From Geotoga petraea (GTDB lineage Bacteria; Thermotogota; Thermotogae; Petrotogales; Petrotogaceae), in contig NZ_FMYV01000001.1 of NCBI RefSeq assembly GCF_900102615.1, forward strand, positions 248,913 through 312,912: a DNA stretch of 64,000 bases, given 5' to 3'. The translations under genes were made by a program, and so were the position numbers. This document shows positions 27,816 to 35,252 of this stretch, one piece after another; position 1 is the first letter of the stretch; the number at the start of each line of letters is the position of its first letter. Under the pieces are notes generated by a model. That model was not told where the DNA came from and did no database searches. It saw only the letters and a list, made by a program, of their open reading frames with translations.

Positions 27816-28532
27816 TTAAATATTTTGAGCAATTTCGCTTATTTTTGCGTTTAAACCATCATTAGAAGTTACAGCTTTCTGTAAAATATCGAATTTTCTA
27901 TTTGCATTAATCAAATTAACCATTTCATTTAGGGCGTTTACATTAGATTTTTCTATTGAATATTGTCTCAATGTAAAATCTTGAGCTTCAATTTCATCTC
28001 CCTGAAACAGTGTATAACCATGTTTTGTGTGGTTTTCTAAGTCTACTACATTAATATATTCATTAGTATTGTTTATGTTTCCATTTCCGTTAACAAAAAA
28101 ATCTTCGTTTACTTCGATTCTTTCATTATCTACATTTAAAATGTAATCTCCTGAATTGTTTACAAGGTATCCTTCTGAATTTCTTTTAAATTCTCCATTT
28201 CTGGTGTAAAAAAATTCTCCATCTCTTTCAACTTTGAAAAACCCCTTGCCTTCTATGGCAAAATCATATTTGTTACCAGTATCAACTATTTCTCCTTGAG
28301 AAAAAGTTGGAGAAATATCATCTAAAACAGTTCCTGCGTAGAGATTACCTAAGGTTTCAAGTTTTTGCTTTTTTTGGTTATAAGAACTTATTTCTCTTTC
28401 ATAAACAGCTCTAAAAGAATTAATATCTTTTTTATACCCAGTTGTATCAACATTAGCTAAGTTATTTGATATTGTATTTAGATCTGCTAATGAGTTCAGC
28501 ATGCCATTTCCAGCAAAATAAATTCCTCTCAT
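27816..28532 (-). CDS. flgF: Flagellar rod protein FlgF-like
   Basis: This 238-residue protein has the same rod/hook architecture as FlgG: LADLNTISNNLANVDTTGYK at the start, FAIEGKGFFKVERDGEFFYT in the middle and SNVNALNEMVNLINANRKFD at the C-terminus. It is shorter and more diverged than flgG, which follows 12 bases later, so FlgF (proximal rod) is the better name; a second FlgG-like protein is possible. AGGAGG precedes the ATG. Confidence 0.85.
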   Translation of the reverse strand: MRGIYFAGNGMLNSLADLNTISNNLANVDTTGYKKDINSFRAVYEREISSYNQKKQKLETLGNLYAGTVLDDISPTFSQGEIVDTGNKYDFAIEGKGFFKVERDGEFFYTRNGEFKRNSEGYLVNNSGDYILNVDNERIEVNEDFFVNGNGNINNTNEYINVVDLENHTKHGYTLFQGDEIEAQDFTLRQYSIEKSNVNALNEMVNLINANRKFDILQKAVTSNDGLNAKISEIAQNI

Positions 28533-28549
28533 TTTTAATCCTCCTAGAA

Positions 28550-29551
28550 TTATTCAACATTGACTCTGTTTAATAATTCTACATCTTCAAGCAAAATTCC
28601 TGTTCCTTTTGCACAAGATAGATGAGGATCTTCTGAAACACTAGTATCTACAGATATTTTCTCAGTTATTAATTTATCTAAACCTCTAATTCTTGAAGCT
28701 CCACCTACCAAAACAATTCCATTTTGGCTAACATCTGCAGCCAATTCAGGGGGAGTTTGTTCTAATACATTTTTAATCTTTAATATTATTTCGTTTAAAA
28801 CAGGTTTTATAGCATTATATATATCTGTTGAATTTATTTTTATTGTAGAAGGTAAACCTGTTTTTATATCTTGACCTTTTATATCCACCTCTATGTCTTC
28901 TTCATTTTCATAAGCTTTACCTATTTGAATTTTTATTCTTTCAGCAGTAGAGTCTCCAATCAGGAATCTATAATGTTTTTTTATAAATTTTACTATTTCT
29001 TGATCCATAGCTTCTCCAGCAGTTTTTATTGATTCTGATTTAACACTGCCACCCAAGGAAATCACTGAAATATCGGTGGTCCCACCACCAATATCTACAA
29101 CCATATGACCGTTAGGTTCTGTTATCTTCATGTTAGAACCTATAGCTGCAGCTAATGGTTCTGAAACTAAATAAACTTTTGATGCGCCAACTCTTTGAGC
29201 AGCTTCTTTTACAGCTCTTCTTTCAACATCAGTAGTTAAAGCAGGAATACCTATTATCAATTTTGGTTTGGAAAAACTAACTCCTTTTTTGGCTTTCTTG
29301 AAGAAAAATCTTAAAACTTCTTCTATTATCATAGGGTTTGTGATTACACCATCTTGAACAGGTCTTATGACTTGTATTTGATCGGGTGTTTTACCAATCA
29401 TATTTTTAGCTTCTGTACCTATAGCTATTATTTTTTTCTTTTTTTTATCTACTGCAACAACTGAAGGCTCTTCTATTATTATTCCTACACCTCTTTGATA
29501 TACAACGAAAGTTGCTGTTCCAAGATCAATGCCTAAATCATGTCTTGACAT
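28550..29551 (-). CDS. mreB: MreB/Mbl family actin-like protein
   Basis: This 333-residue actin homologue guides lateral wall synthesis on the inner membrane. The phosphate-1 loop is GIDLGTATFVVYQRG, where most MreB have GTANTLVY; phosphate-2 is MVVDIGGGTTDISVISLGG and the adenosine motif is IVLVGGASRIRGLDKLI. It lies directly upstream of flgF in an apparent operon. It could be a second MreB/Mbl paralogue rather than the main cell-shape gene, because mreC and mreD are absent here. Confidence 0.9.
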   Translation of the reverse strand: MSRHDLGIDLGTATFVVYQRGVGIIIEEPSVVAVDKKKKKIIAIGTEAKNMIGKTPDQIQVIRPVQDGVITNPMIIEEVLRFFFKKAKKGVSFSKPKLIIGIPALTTDVERRAVKEAAQRVGASKVYLVSEPLAAAIGSNMKITEPNGHMVVDIGGGTTDISVISLGGSVKSESIKTAGEAMDQEIVKFIKKHYRFLIGDSTAERIKIQIGKAYENEEDIEVDIKGQDIKTGLPSTIKINSTDIYNAIKPVLNEIILKIKNVLEQTPPELAADVSQNGIVLVGGASRIRGLDKLITEKISVDTSVSEDPHLSCAKGTGILLEDVELLNRVNVE

Positions 29552-29573
29552 AAAAATACCTCCCGGTAAAAAA

Positions 29574-30209
29574 TTATTTTATAAAATCATTTATGTTTTC
29601 TGAATTTAGTATAACATCAAATGTATCTTTGTTTTTATAACTGTATTCTGATATTATATTTCTATTAAAATAATACCAAAACAACCACGGATCTTTTATT
29701 TCGTAACTAAAATCATTTTTCGGATTTTTCAATGCTATGTTTTCAACTAAAACATTTTTGTTAGAAAATTTGGATTTATCCACTGTATATATTTCTTTTT
29801 TGCTTAGTTTATATCCTATATTAGGGTTATTTAAATAAATTGAAAGGATCAACACGGCACTGTTTTGATCCTTTGTTTTTTTAATCTTTTTGGAATTTAC
29901 TTTTCCTTTCATCTCATTGTATAATGACTGAGTAGTAAGCCTTTCATCCACTAAAAATAAATTATTTGAGAATTTCTTTTTTATTTCTATGGCTTTATCT
30001 ATTGTTTTAAAGCTTTGCTTCGAATAATTAAAAGACATTGATTTAGGTAATCCAAAAACAATAACATCATCTTTATTAAGTTCTTTATCAAAAAATGAAA
30101 TCAAATCTTTCCTATCAACTGTTGTATACGGAGATGCAATTTTAATAATTTCATTTGCTTTTGCAATCCCGCATTTTTTATCTCCATAATCAATTCCAAA
30201 GTAATTCAT
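29574..30209 (-). CDS. yqgF: YqgF/RuvX family RNase H-like nuclease with C-terminal extension
   Basis: The first 130 residues are a YqgF fold with all acidic motifs: D7 in GIDYGDKKCGIA, FGLPKSMS, the DER at 88-90 and D114 in KTKDQNSAVLIL. Members act in pre-16S rRNA maturation or as putative Holliday junction resolvases. The normal length is about 140; here 80 extra residues (131-211) carry aromatic-rich segments such as DPWLFWYYFNR. The start overlaps the stop of the DUF3343 gene. Confidence 0.85.
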   Translation of the reverse strand: MNYFGIDYGDKKCGIAKANEIIKIASPYTTVDRKDLISFFDKELNKDDVIVFGLPKSMSFNYSKQSFKTIDKAIEIKKKFSNNLFLVDERLTTQSLYNEMKGKVNSKKIKKTKDQNSAVLILSIYLNNPNIGYKLSKKEIYTVDKSKFSNKNVLVENIALKNPKNDFSYEIKDPWLFWYYFNRNIISEYSYKNKDTFDVILNSENINDFIK

Positions 30210-30475
30210 TTTTTTAACAACTCCTGAATTATATCAAATTCAAGTTTTTCAATTTCAAAATCAATTGCAGTTTGATTTAACTCTGTTTCTATTTTTTTAG
30301 CATCTTCACTACAAAAAGTTATTATAGGAGCACAGCTTTCTAAAATAGACTTTGGAGCAGGGTATATTTTAGAAAATATACCCTTTTTATCTAACATTTT
30401 TTTTATTGATATTAATTTATAGTTTTTAATTATTAAAACACTATCCAGATCTAACGTCGTTTTCATCTTAACCAT
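30206..30475 (-). CDS. DUF3343-like protein (putative Se/S carrier-like)
   Basis: This 89-residue protein resembles the DUF3343 family: a compact alpha/beta domain with a central YPAPKSILESCAPIITF segment holding a conserved proline-cysteine region. The family is annotated as putative Se/S carrier-like on genome context only. It overlaps recJ by 8 bases and yqgF by 4 bases. The in-frame ATG at 30466 is an alternative start. It has two cysteines, C47 and C55. Confidence 0.65.
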   Translation of the reverse strand: MVKMKTTLDLDSVLIIKNYKLISIKKMLDKKGIFSKIYPAPKSILESCAPIITFCSEDAKKIETELNQTAIDFEIEKLEFDIIQELLKK

Positions 30476-33400
30476 CTCTATTTCTTGAGTTAGTTATATC
30501 GTTTTTTAACATTTCCATAAAAGCTTTTGTATCAACATTTTTATAAAAATGAGTAGTTTCTTTTATTAAAGCATTATCTATAATACTCTCTTTATTTCTC
30601 ACAGTTTTATGTAGTGATTTCAAGTTAAAATCCTCAATTATTTCTAATTCATTAGAATTATTTATCAACAAACCAGAGTCTAAAAGTTCATCGATAACAA
30701 CTTTCCCAAATTCTTGGTCTCCTTTAAAGAGTTGATCAATAAGCTCATTTTCTTTTTTTATCTTCTTATCTCTTATAAAATCATAAGTTTGTTTTAAAAT
30801 ATTACTTGAAGGATAAACTCTTGAATAATCGTACAATAATCTTGTTTTGAATTTATCATCATATCCGAGAACTATGTCAAGTGGTCCTTTTTTAGAATTC
30901 CAAGATGAAAATAAATCTATTAGTTCTAATCGACTTTTTGGTGGGTCCAATAATATAAAAATTGGGTTTTTATTATGATTTTCCAAGGGTAACCCATTAT
31001 TTGAATAAGAAGTAATTAAGATATTTGAAGGATATTTTTTTATGTTCTCTCTAGTAATCAATTTTGATGAAAAATCCATCGTATGGTTAAACTGTTTAAT
31101 TCCGTCATTTATGAAACCAAATTTTTCTTTTAAAATGTTGGATAAAATATCCTGTTTCCTTTTGTCGTTAAGAACGATTATTTTTTGTTTTGGTTCTTTT
31201 AGATATTCTTTCAAGACCAACATCAAATTTTTCTTTTCTTTAATTATTTCATAATTTGATACGTTCACATTGGAAACAAGAGTTTTAAAGCCAGCTCTCT
31301 TAAAAAATTCTTTTAAACTCGTGTGAAATAAAGTACCAAAAACTGATATGTTATTTTTTTTGTATACAATGTATTTTCTGAACTCCTTATATTCTCCTAC
31401 ATTTTTAATTGCATTGTGGGAAATTGAATAATAAGGCTCATCAATTATTATTTCAAATTTGTCAGAGTTAAATAGTTTTGCATTATGGAAAAAAGCAGGT
31501 ACTGTCAACATAATGATTTTTTCTTTATTAATAATGTTACCATTCAATCTACTCTTTTTGTTGTAAAAAATATTATTTGGTGAAATATAAGAAGACATAA
31601 TATTATAAGTATGTTTCATAATAAGATGAGAAGAAGATATTATAACTACTTTTTTGCCTTCTTTTAAGCTATCTAAAGTTTTTTTGAGAATTGCTGCGTA
31701 TTTTAATTTACTTGGCAAAAACATTGCTATTTTCTTTGCATTCAAGTTTCTTTCTATTACTTCCATTTTAGAGAGCTTAAATAATTCATCTTTTAAAAGA
31801 GTGTTTGTATCCAGGTTTTCAGATTTTTTATCAAAAGATTCATTATTCTTCAATTCCAAATCTTTTAAATAAAATTTTAGAAATTTGTGTTTGAGATTGT
31901 AAGAATATTCTTCTCTAAAATTGCCTACTATATCTATATAGACACTATTTGGATTATTATATCTTATATCTTTAAGTTTTGGTGCTAACCCGTAACCAAT
32001 AATATCCATTATAAAATCTTTTTTATTTCTCATTTTCCCAGCAAAACTTTCTACCGCATTACCAAAAAACTTCAAGTTATCCGCTCTAACATTTTTCATT
32101 AAAAAAACTGGTTCAGGGTTTTTATAGCCATATGGTTCTAACTGAGCTATTTCATCAAAAAAATTTGGCCATATCTTGTCTATTTCCATATCAATGGTAA
32201 TTTCGTTAACTGGAATAGAATTACCGTATATTTCTTTATAAGAATTATTTATGGAATCTCTTAATTTTTCAATATTTTCGTTACTCAAAGAAAAACCAGC
32301 AGCCAATTCATGCCCACCAAATTCGTCAAAAATTTCATCTTCTGAACTTTTTTTGAATATATTCATAAGACTTATTCCTTGAAGGCTTCTTGCAGAACCT
32401 TTACCATAATCTCCTTCATCTGAGACCATTAAAACTGGCTTGTTGAATTGCGATGAAAGTTTTGAAGCTACAATGCCAAGAACCCCAAGGTGCCAATTTT
32501 CTCCATGAAGAACTATTACTTTATCCTGTTTATATTCTGGATTAACATCAATTAAACTTAAAGCAAAAAGGTAAATTTCTTTTTCTTTGCTTTGCCTTTT
32601 TGAATTTAATCTTATCAATGCAGAAACATTTTTATCAATTTCTTCGCTATTTTCAGAAGTTAGAAGTTTAAAAGCGGTAAAAGCGTCAGCCATTCTACCG
32701 GCTGCATTTATTTTTGGGGCAACTTTATATGCGATTACGTGAGATTTTATTTCAGAAGGTACAATTCTCAGTTGCTTTAATAAAGCAGCAACACCCTTTG
32801 TAGGATTTGTTTTAAGTTTTTCTAAGCCCCTTTTTACAAAATATCTATTCTCTGACAACAAAGGGACTATATCTGCTATAGTACCTATTGCCACTAAATC
32901 AATAAGGGTATAAGGGTCAAAATCAGATTTTAAATATTCTGTCAGAGCCAACAAGAATTTAAAAGCAACCCCTACACCTGCCAATCCTTGAAAAGGGTAA
33001 TCTCCATCTTTCCTTTTTGGATTTATTGTTGCATCTGCTGGAGGTAATATTTCTTTCTGTTCGTGATGATCAGTAACTACCACCTTCATACCAAGTTCTT
33101 TAGCATATTTAATTTCATCTACAGAAGTTATACCGCAATCAACAGTTATAATATTTTTGAATCCTTGTTTATATAGATCGTCTATAGCTTCATTGTTAAG
33201 ACTATACCCCTCATCCATTCTACTGGGAATATATGCGTCAACATCAAACCCCAGTTCCTTTAACCCCAAAAACAAAGTTGAGGCAGCTGTTACTCCATCT
33301 ACATCATAATCTCCAAAAACTACAATTTTTTCTTTATTTTCCAATATTTCAGATAAAACCTTAACTCCTTTTTCCATATCTTTTAGTTTAAAAGGATTAA

Positions 33401-33587
33401 TCACTTGATTTTCATTCGGATTTAAAAATTTTTGAGCTTCTTTAACGTCTGTTATTCCTCTTGTTACCAATAATTTAGATATAAATTCTGAACAACCTAA
33501 ATTATCAGATAGGTTTTTAGCTATTTTTAAATTTTTTTGATAATCCGAATCTTTTGGGTCCCAAAAGACCCTCCAGATATTTTTCAT
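30468..33587 (-). CDS. recJ: Single-stranded-DNA-specific exonuclease RecJ with helicase-like C-terminal region
   Basis: Residues 1-580 are a RecJ nuclease used in recombination and repair: DHH motif FGDYDVDG (91-98), VDCGITS (149-155), TDHHE (172-176), DHHA1 glycine motif GGHELAAGFS (424-433) and an OB-fold region. The protein has 1039 residues, against about 560-800 in most bacteria. Residues about 610-930 look like a decayed SF2 helicase: KKVVIISSSHLI (645-656), EIIIDEPYYS (712-721), SVFGTLFHTS (748-757) and ILITSYSNNGLPLE (856-869), but no Walker A is visible. The ATG at 33587 follows GGAGAGAGGG. Confidence 0.92.
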   Translation of the reverse strand: MKNIWRVFWDPKDSDYQKNLKIAKNLSDNLGCSEFISKLLVTRGITDVKEAQKFLNPNENQVINPFKLKDMEKGVKVLSEILENKEKIVVFGDYDVDGVTAASTLFLGLKELGFDVDAYIPSRMDEGYSLNNEAIDDLYKQGFKNIITVDCGITSVDEIKYAKELGMKVVVTDHHEQKEILPPADATINPKRKDGDYPFQGLAGVGVAFKFLLALTEYLKSDFDPYTLIDLVAIGTIADIVPLLSENRYFVKRGLEKLKTNPTKGVAALLKQLRIVPSEIKSHVIAYKVAPKINAAGRMADAFTAFKLLTSENSEEIDKNVSALIRLNSKRQSKEKEIYLFALSLIDVNPEYKQDKVIVLHGENWHLGVLGIVASKLSSQFNKPVLMVSDEGDYGKGSARSLQGISLMNIFKKSSEDEIFDEFGGHELAAGFSLSNENIEKLRDSINNSYKEIYGNSIPVNEITIDMEIDKIWPNFFDEIAQLEPYGYKNPEPVFLMKNVRADNLKFFGNAVESFAGKMRNKKDFIMDIIGYGLAPKLKDIRYNNPNSVYIDIVGNFREEYSYNLKHKFLKFYLKDLELKNNESFDKKSENLDTNTLLKDELFKLSKMEVIERNLNAKKIAMFLPSKLKYAAILKKTLDSLKEGKKVVIISSSHLIMKHTYNIMSSYISPNNIFYNKKSRLNGNIINKEKIIMLTVPAFFHNAKLFNSDKFEIIIDEPYYSISHNAIKNVGEYKEFRKYIVYKKNNISVFGTLFHTSLKEFFKRAGFKTLVSNVNVSNYEIIKEKKNLMLVLKEYLKEPKQKIIVLNDKRKQDILSNILKEKFGFINDGIKQFNHTMDFSSKLITRENIKKYPSNILITSYSNNGLPLENHNKNPIFILLDPPKSRLELIDLFSSWNSKKGPLDIVLGYDDKFKTRLLYDYSRVYPSSNILKQTYDFIRDKKIKKENELIDQLFKGDQEFGKVVIDELLDSGLLINNSNELEIIEDFNLKSLHKTVRNKESIIDNALIKETTHFYKNVDTKAFMEMLKNDITNSRNRDG

Positions 33588-33620
33588 ATAGCCCTCTCTC
33601 CTTTTTTTCTTTTTGTATAT

Positions 33621-33649
33621 ATTATACTAAAATAATGTTTAAATAACAA
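33621..33649 (-). promoter_or_regulatory. Sigma-A promoter of the recJ-flagellar operon
   Basis: On the minus strand, TTGTTA (33649-33644), a 17-base spacer and TATAAT (33626-33621). It lies 34 bases before the recJ start. No terminator or further promoter of this quality is seen down to 24215. Confidence 0.8.
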
Positions 33650-33683
33650 TAAGAAAAGGCGGCTATAATTTTAATTAAAGTGA

Positions 33684-34181
33684 TCATTTTTTTGCATAAA
33701 CTGTTAAAAAAGAATTTTGGTTAATTTTCTTGATTTCTTTTATTGTAAAAAATTTTTTATCTTTTATGTTTTCGTTATCAAAGATATTTTTCTTACCATT
33801 AAAAACAACAGGTTCAATAGTTAGAGAAATTTCATCTATTAGACCGTCGTTTAATAGAAAAGTATTTATAGTTGGCCCTCCAAGCAATAGAGTTCTTTTG
33901 TATTTGTTTTTTTTAATGAAATTAGTTATATTTTCTTTTGAATAAAACGAATAAATTAAATAACCTTCGATTTTTTCAAAATGTTTATTCAAAATAAGGC
34001 ACGGTTTGGATTCATACAATTTTTTATTCAAAATAAATGTTTCCCGACTAATTATTAAGCTGTCTGATTTTTCAATTTCAGATTTGAGATAATCAAAATC
34101 TTCTTTTGAATTCCATTTTTTTCGATCTTTTTGGTTTACAATTCCGTTAAGAGATTGAACCATGATCATTTTTATAAACAT
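33684..34181 (-). CDS. RibD C-terminal/dihydrofolate reductase-like oxidoreductase
   Basis: This 165-residue protein has the fold seen in RibD reductase domains and DHFR: MIMVQSLNGIVNQKDR at the start, SLIISRETF and the NADPH-binding loop LLLGGPTINTFLLNDGLIDE, followed by ISLTIEPVVFNGKKNIF. The deaminase half of RibD is absent, so a stand-alone pyrimidine or pteridine reductase is possible; the substrate is not clear. ATG follows AAGGGGG. It reads towards recJ and is divergent from the asparaginase gene. Confidence 0.78.
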   Translation of the reverse strand: MFIKMIMVQSLNGIVNQKDRKKWNSKEDFDYLKSEIEKSDSLIISRETFILNKKLYESKPCLILNKHFEKIEGYLIYSFYSKENITNFIKKNKYKRTLLLGGPTINTFLLNDGLIDEISLTIEPVVFNGKKNIFDNENIKDKKFFTIKEIKKINQNSFLTVYAKK

Positions 34182-34203
34182 AAAATTCCCCCTTTTGGTT
34201 TTA

Positions 34204-34219
34204 ATGAACCATACTTCAT
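34204..34219 (+). promoter_or_regulatory. ATGAA-N6-TTCAT operator-like site, asparaginase promoter
   Basis: The 16-bp inverted repeat ATGAA-CCATAC-TTCAT ends 2 bases before the -10 hexamer, so it covers the -35/-10 spacer and overlaps the TGn of the extended -10. A protein bound here would block RNA polymerase. The same arms and spacing recur at 47759, 54795 and (one mismatch) 62653. Confidence 0.6.
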
Positions 34220-34227
34220 GATATAAT
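34219..34227 (+). promoter_or_regulatory. Extended -10 promoter of the asparaginase gene
   Basis: TGATATAAT: a TGn element followed by the exact TATAAT at 34222-34227, 33 bases before the start codon. The -35 region is not convincing. Confidence 0.7.
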
Positions 34228-34259
34228 TTACTTGAAAATATTATACAGGAGGAATGTTA

Positions 34260-35234
34260 ATGAAAAAAATTGCAGTTATAACTACTGGTGGAACAATTGC
34301 CATGACTTCAGATCCTATTTTAGGAGTTATTCCATCAGATAAAGTCAATAGAAAACTAAATGAAATTCCAGAGATAGATGATATTGCCGAAACAAATTTA
34401 ATAGAATTTTCAAATATACCAAGTCCACATATGACTCCGAAGAAAATGTTTGAGTTATCAAAACTTGTTAAAAAAATTATAGATTCAGATGAATATGATG
34501 GAGTTGTAATAACACATGGTACGGATACTCTTGAAGAAACATCTTATTTTTTAGATTTGTTAATAGATAACAAAAAACCAGTTGTTATGACGGCTGCCAT
34601 GAGAGATTGGAATGAACCTAATACAGATGGGCCAAGGAATCTAATAGCTTCAATTAGGGTTGCAACAAAACCTGCTTCAATTGAAGAGGGCGTTTTGGTG
34701 TGCCTTAATGATGAAATACATGCTGCAAGAGAGGTTACAAAAACTTATACATCAAATGTAGCAACTTTTGATTCCCCTGGTTATGGACCGTTAGGTATTG
34801 TTGATAATGACACTGTTATTTTTTATAGAAGATCTCTACTAAGAATGCAAATAAACACTGAGAAAATAGAAGATAGAGTGGCTCTTATAAAAACGTATAC
34901 CGGAGATGAGGGAGAGATAATAAAAGAGTTACCAAAATTAGGTTACAAGGGTATTGTTATAGAAGCTTTTGGCAGGGGCAATGTTCCAGAAGGGGTTGCA
35001 GATGCGCTGCAAGAAGTAATAGAAAAAGGAATACCAGTCGTGTTGGTGTCAAGGTGTTATAAAGGAAGGGTTTTAGGGGTTTACGGATATAAGGGTGGTG
35101 GAGCAGATTTAAAATCAAGGGGTGTCATATTAGGCCAGGAGATTTCTGGACCTAAGGCGAGAGTTAAAATGATGGTAGTTTTAGGGAAAACTAATAATAG
35201 AAATATCATCAGATCATATTTTGAATCGAAATGA
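34260..35234 (+). CDS. ansA: L-asparaginase
   Basis: This 324-residue enzyme converts asparagine to aspartate and ammonia. The two active-site motifs are TTGGTIAM (residues 9-16) and VVITHGTDTLEET, and GPRNLIASIRVA follows. No signal peptide is present, so it acts in the cytoplasm. AGGAGG at 34247-34252 is 7 bases from ATG 34260, which is preferred over ATG 34254. The promoter carries an inverted repeat shared with other amino-acid genes in this window. Confidence 0.93.
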   Translation: MKKIAVITTGGTIAMTSDPILGVIPSDKVNRKLNEIPEIDDIAETNLIEFSNIPSPHMTPKKMFELSKLVKKIIDSDEYDGVVITHGTDTLEETSYFLDLLIDNKKPVVMTAAMRDWNEPNTDGPRNLIASIRVATKPASIEEGVLVCLNDEIHAAREVTKTYTSNVATFDSPGYGPLGIVDNDTVIFYRRSLLRMQINTEKIEDRVALIKTYTGDEGEIIKELPKLGYKGIVIEAFGRGNVPEGVADALQEVIEKGIPVVLVSRCYKGRVLGVYGYKGGGADLKSRGVILGQEISGPKARVKMMVVLGKTNNRNIIRSYFESK

Positions 35235-35252
35235 AGGAGATGATTCCAAATC

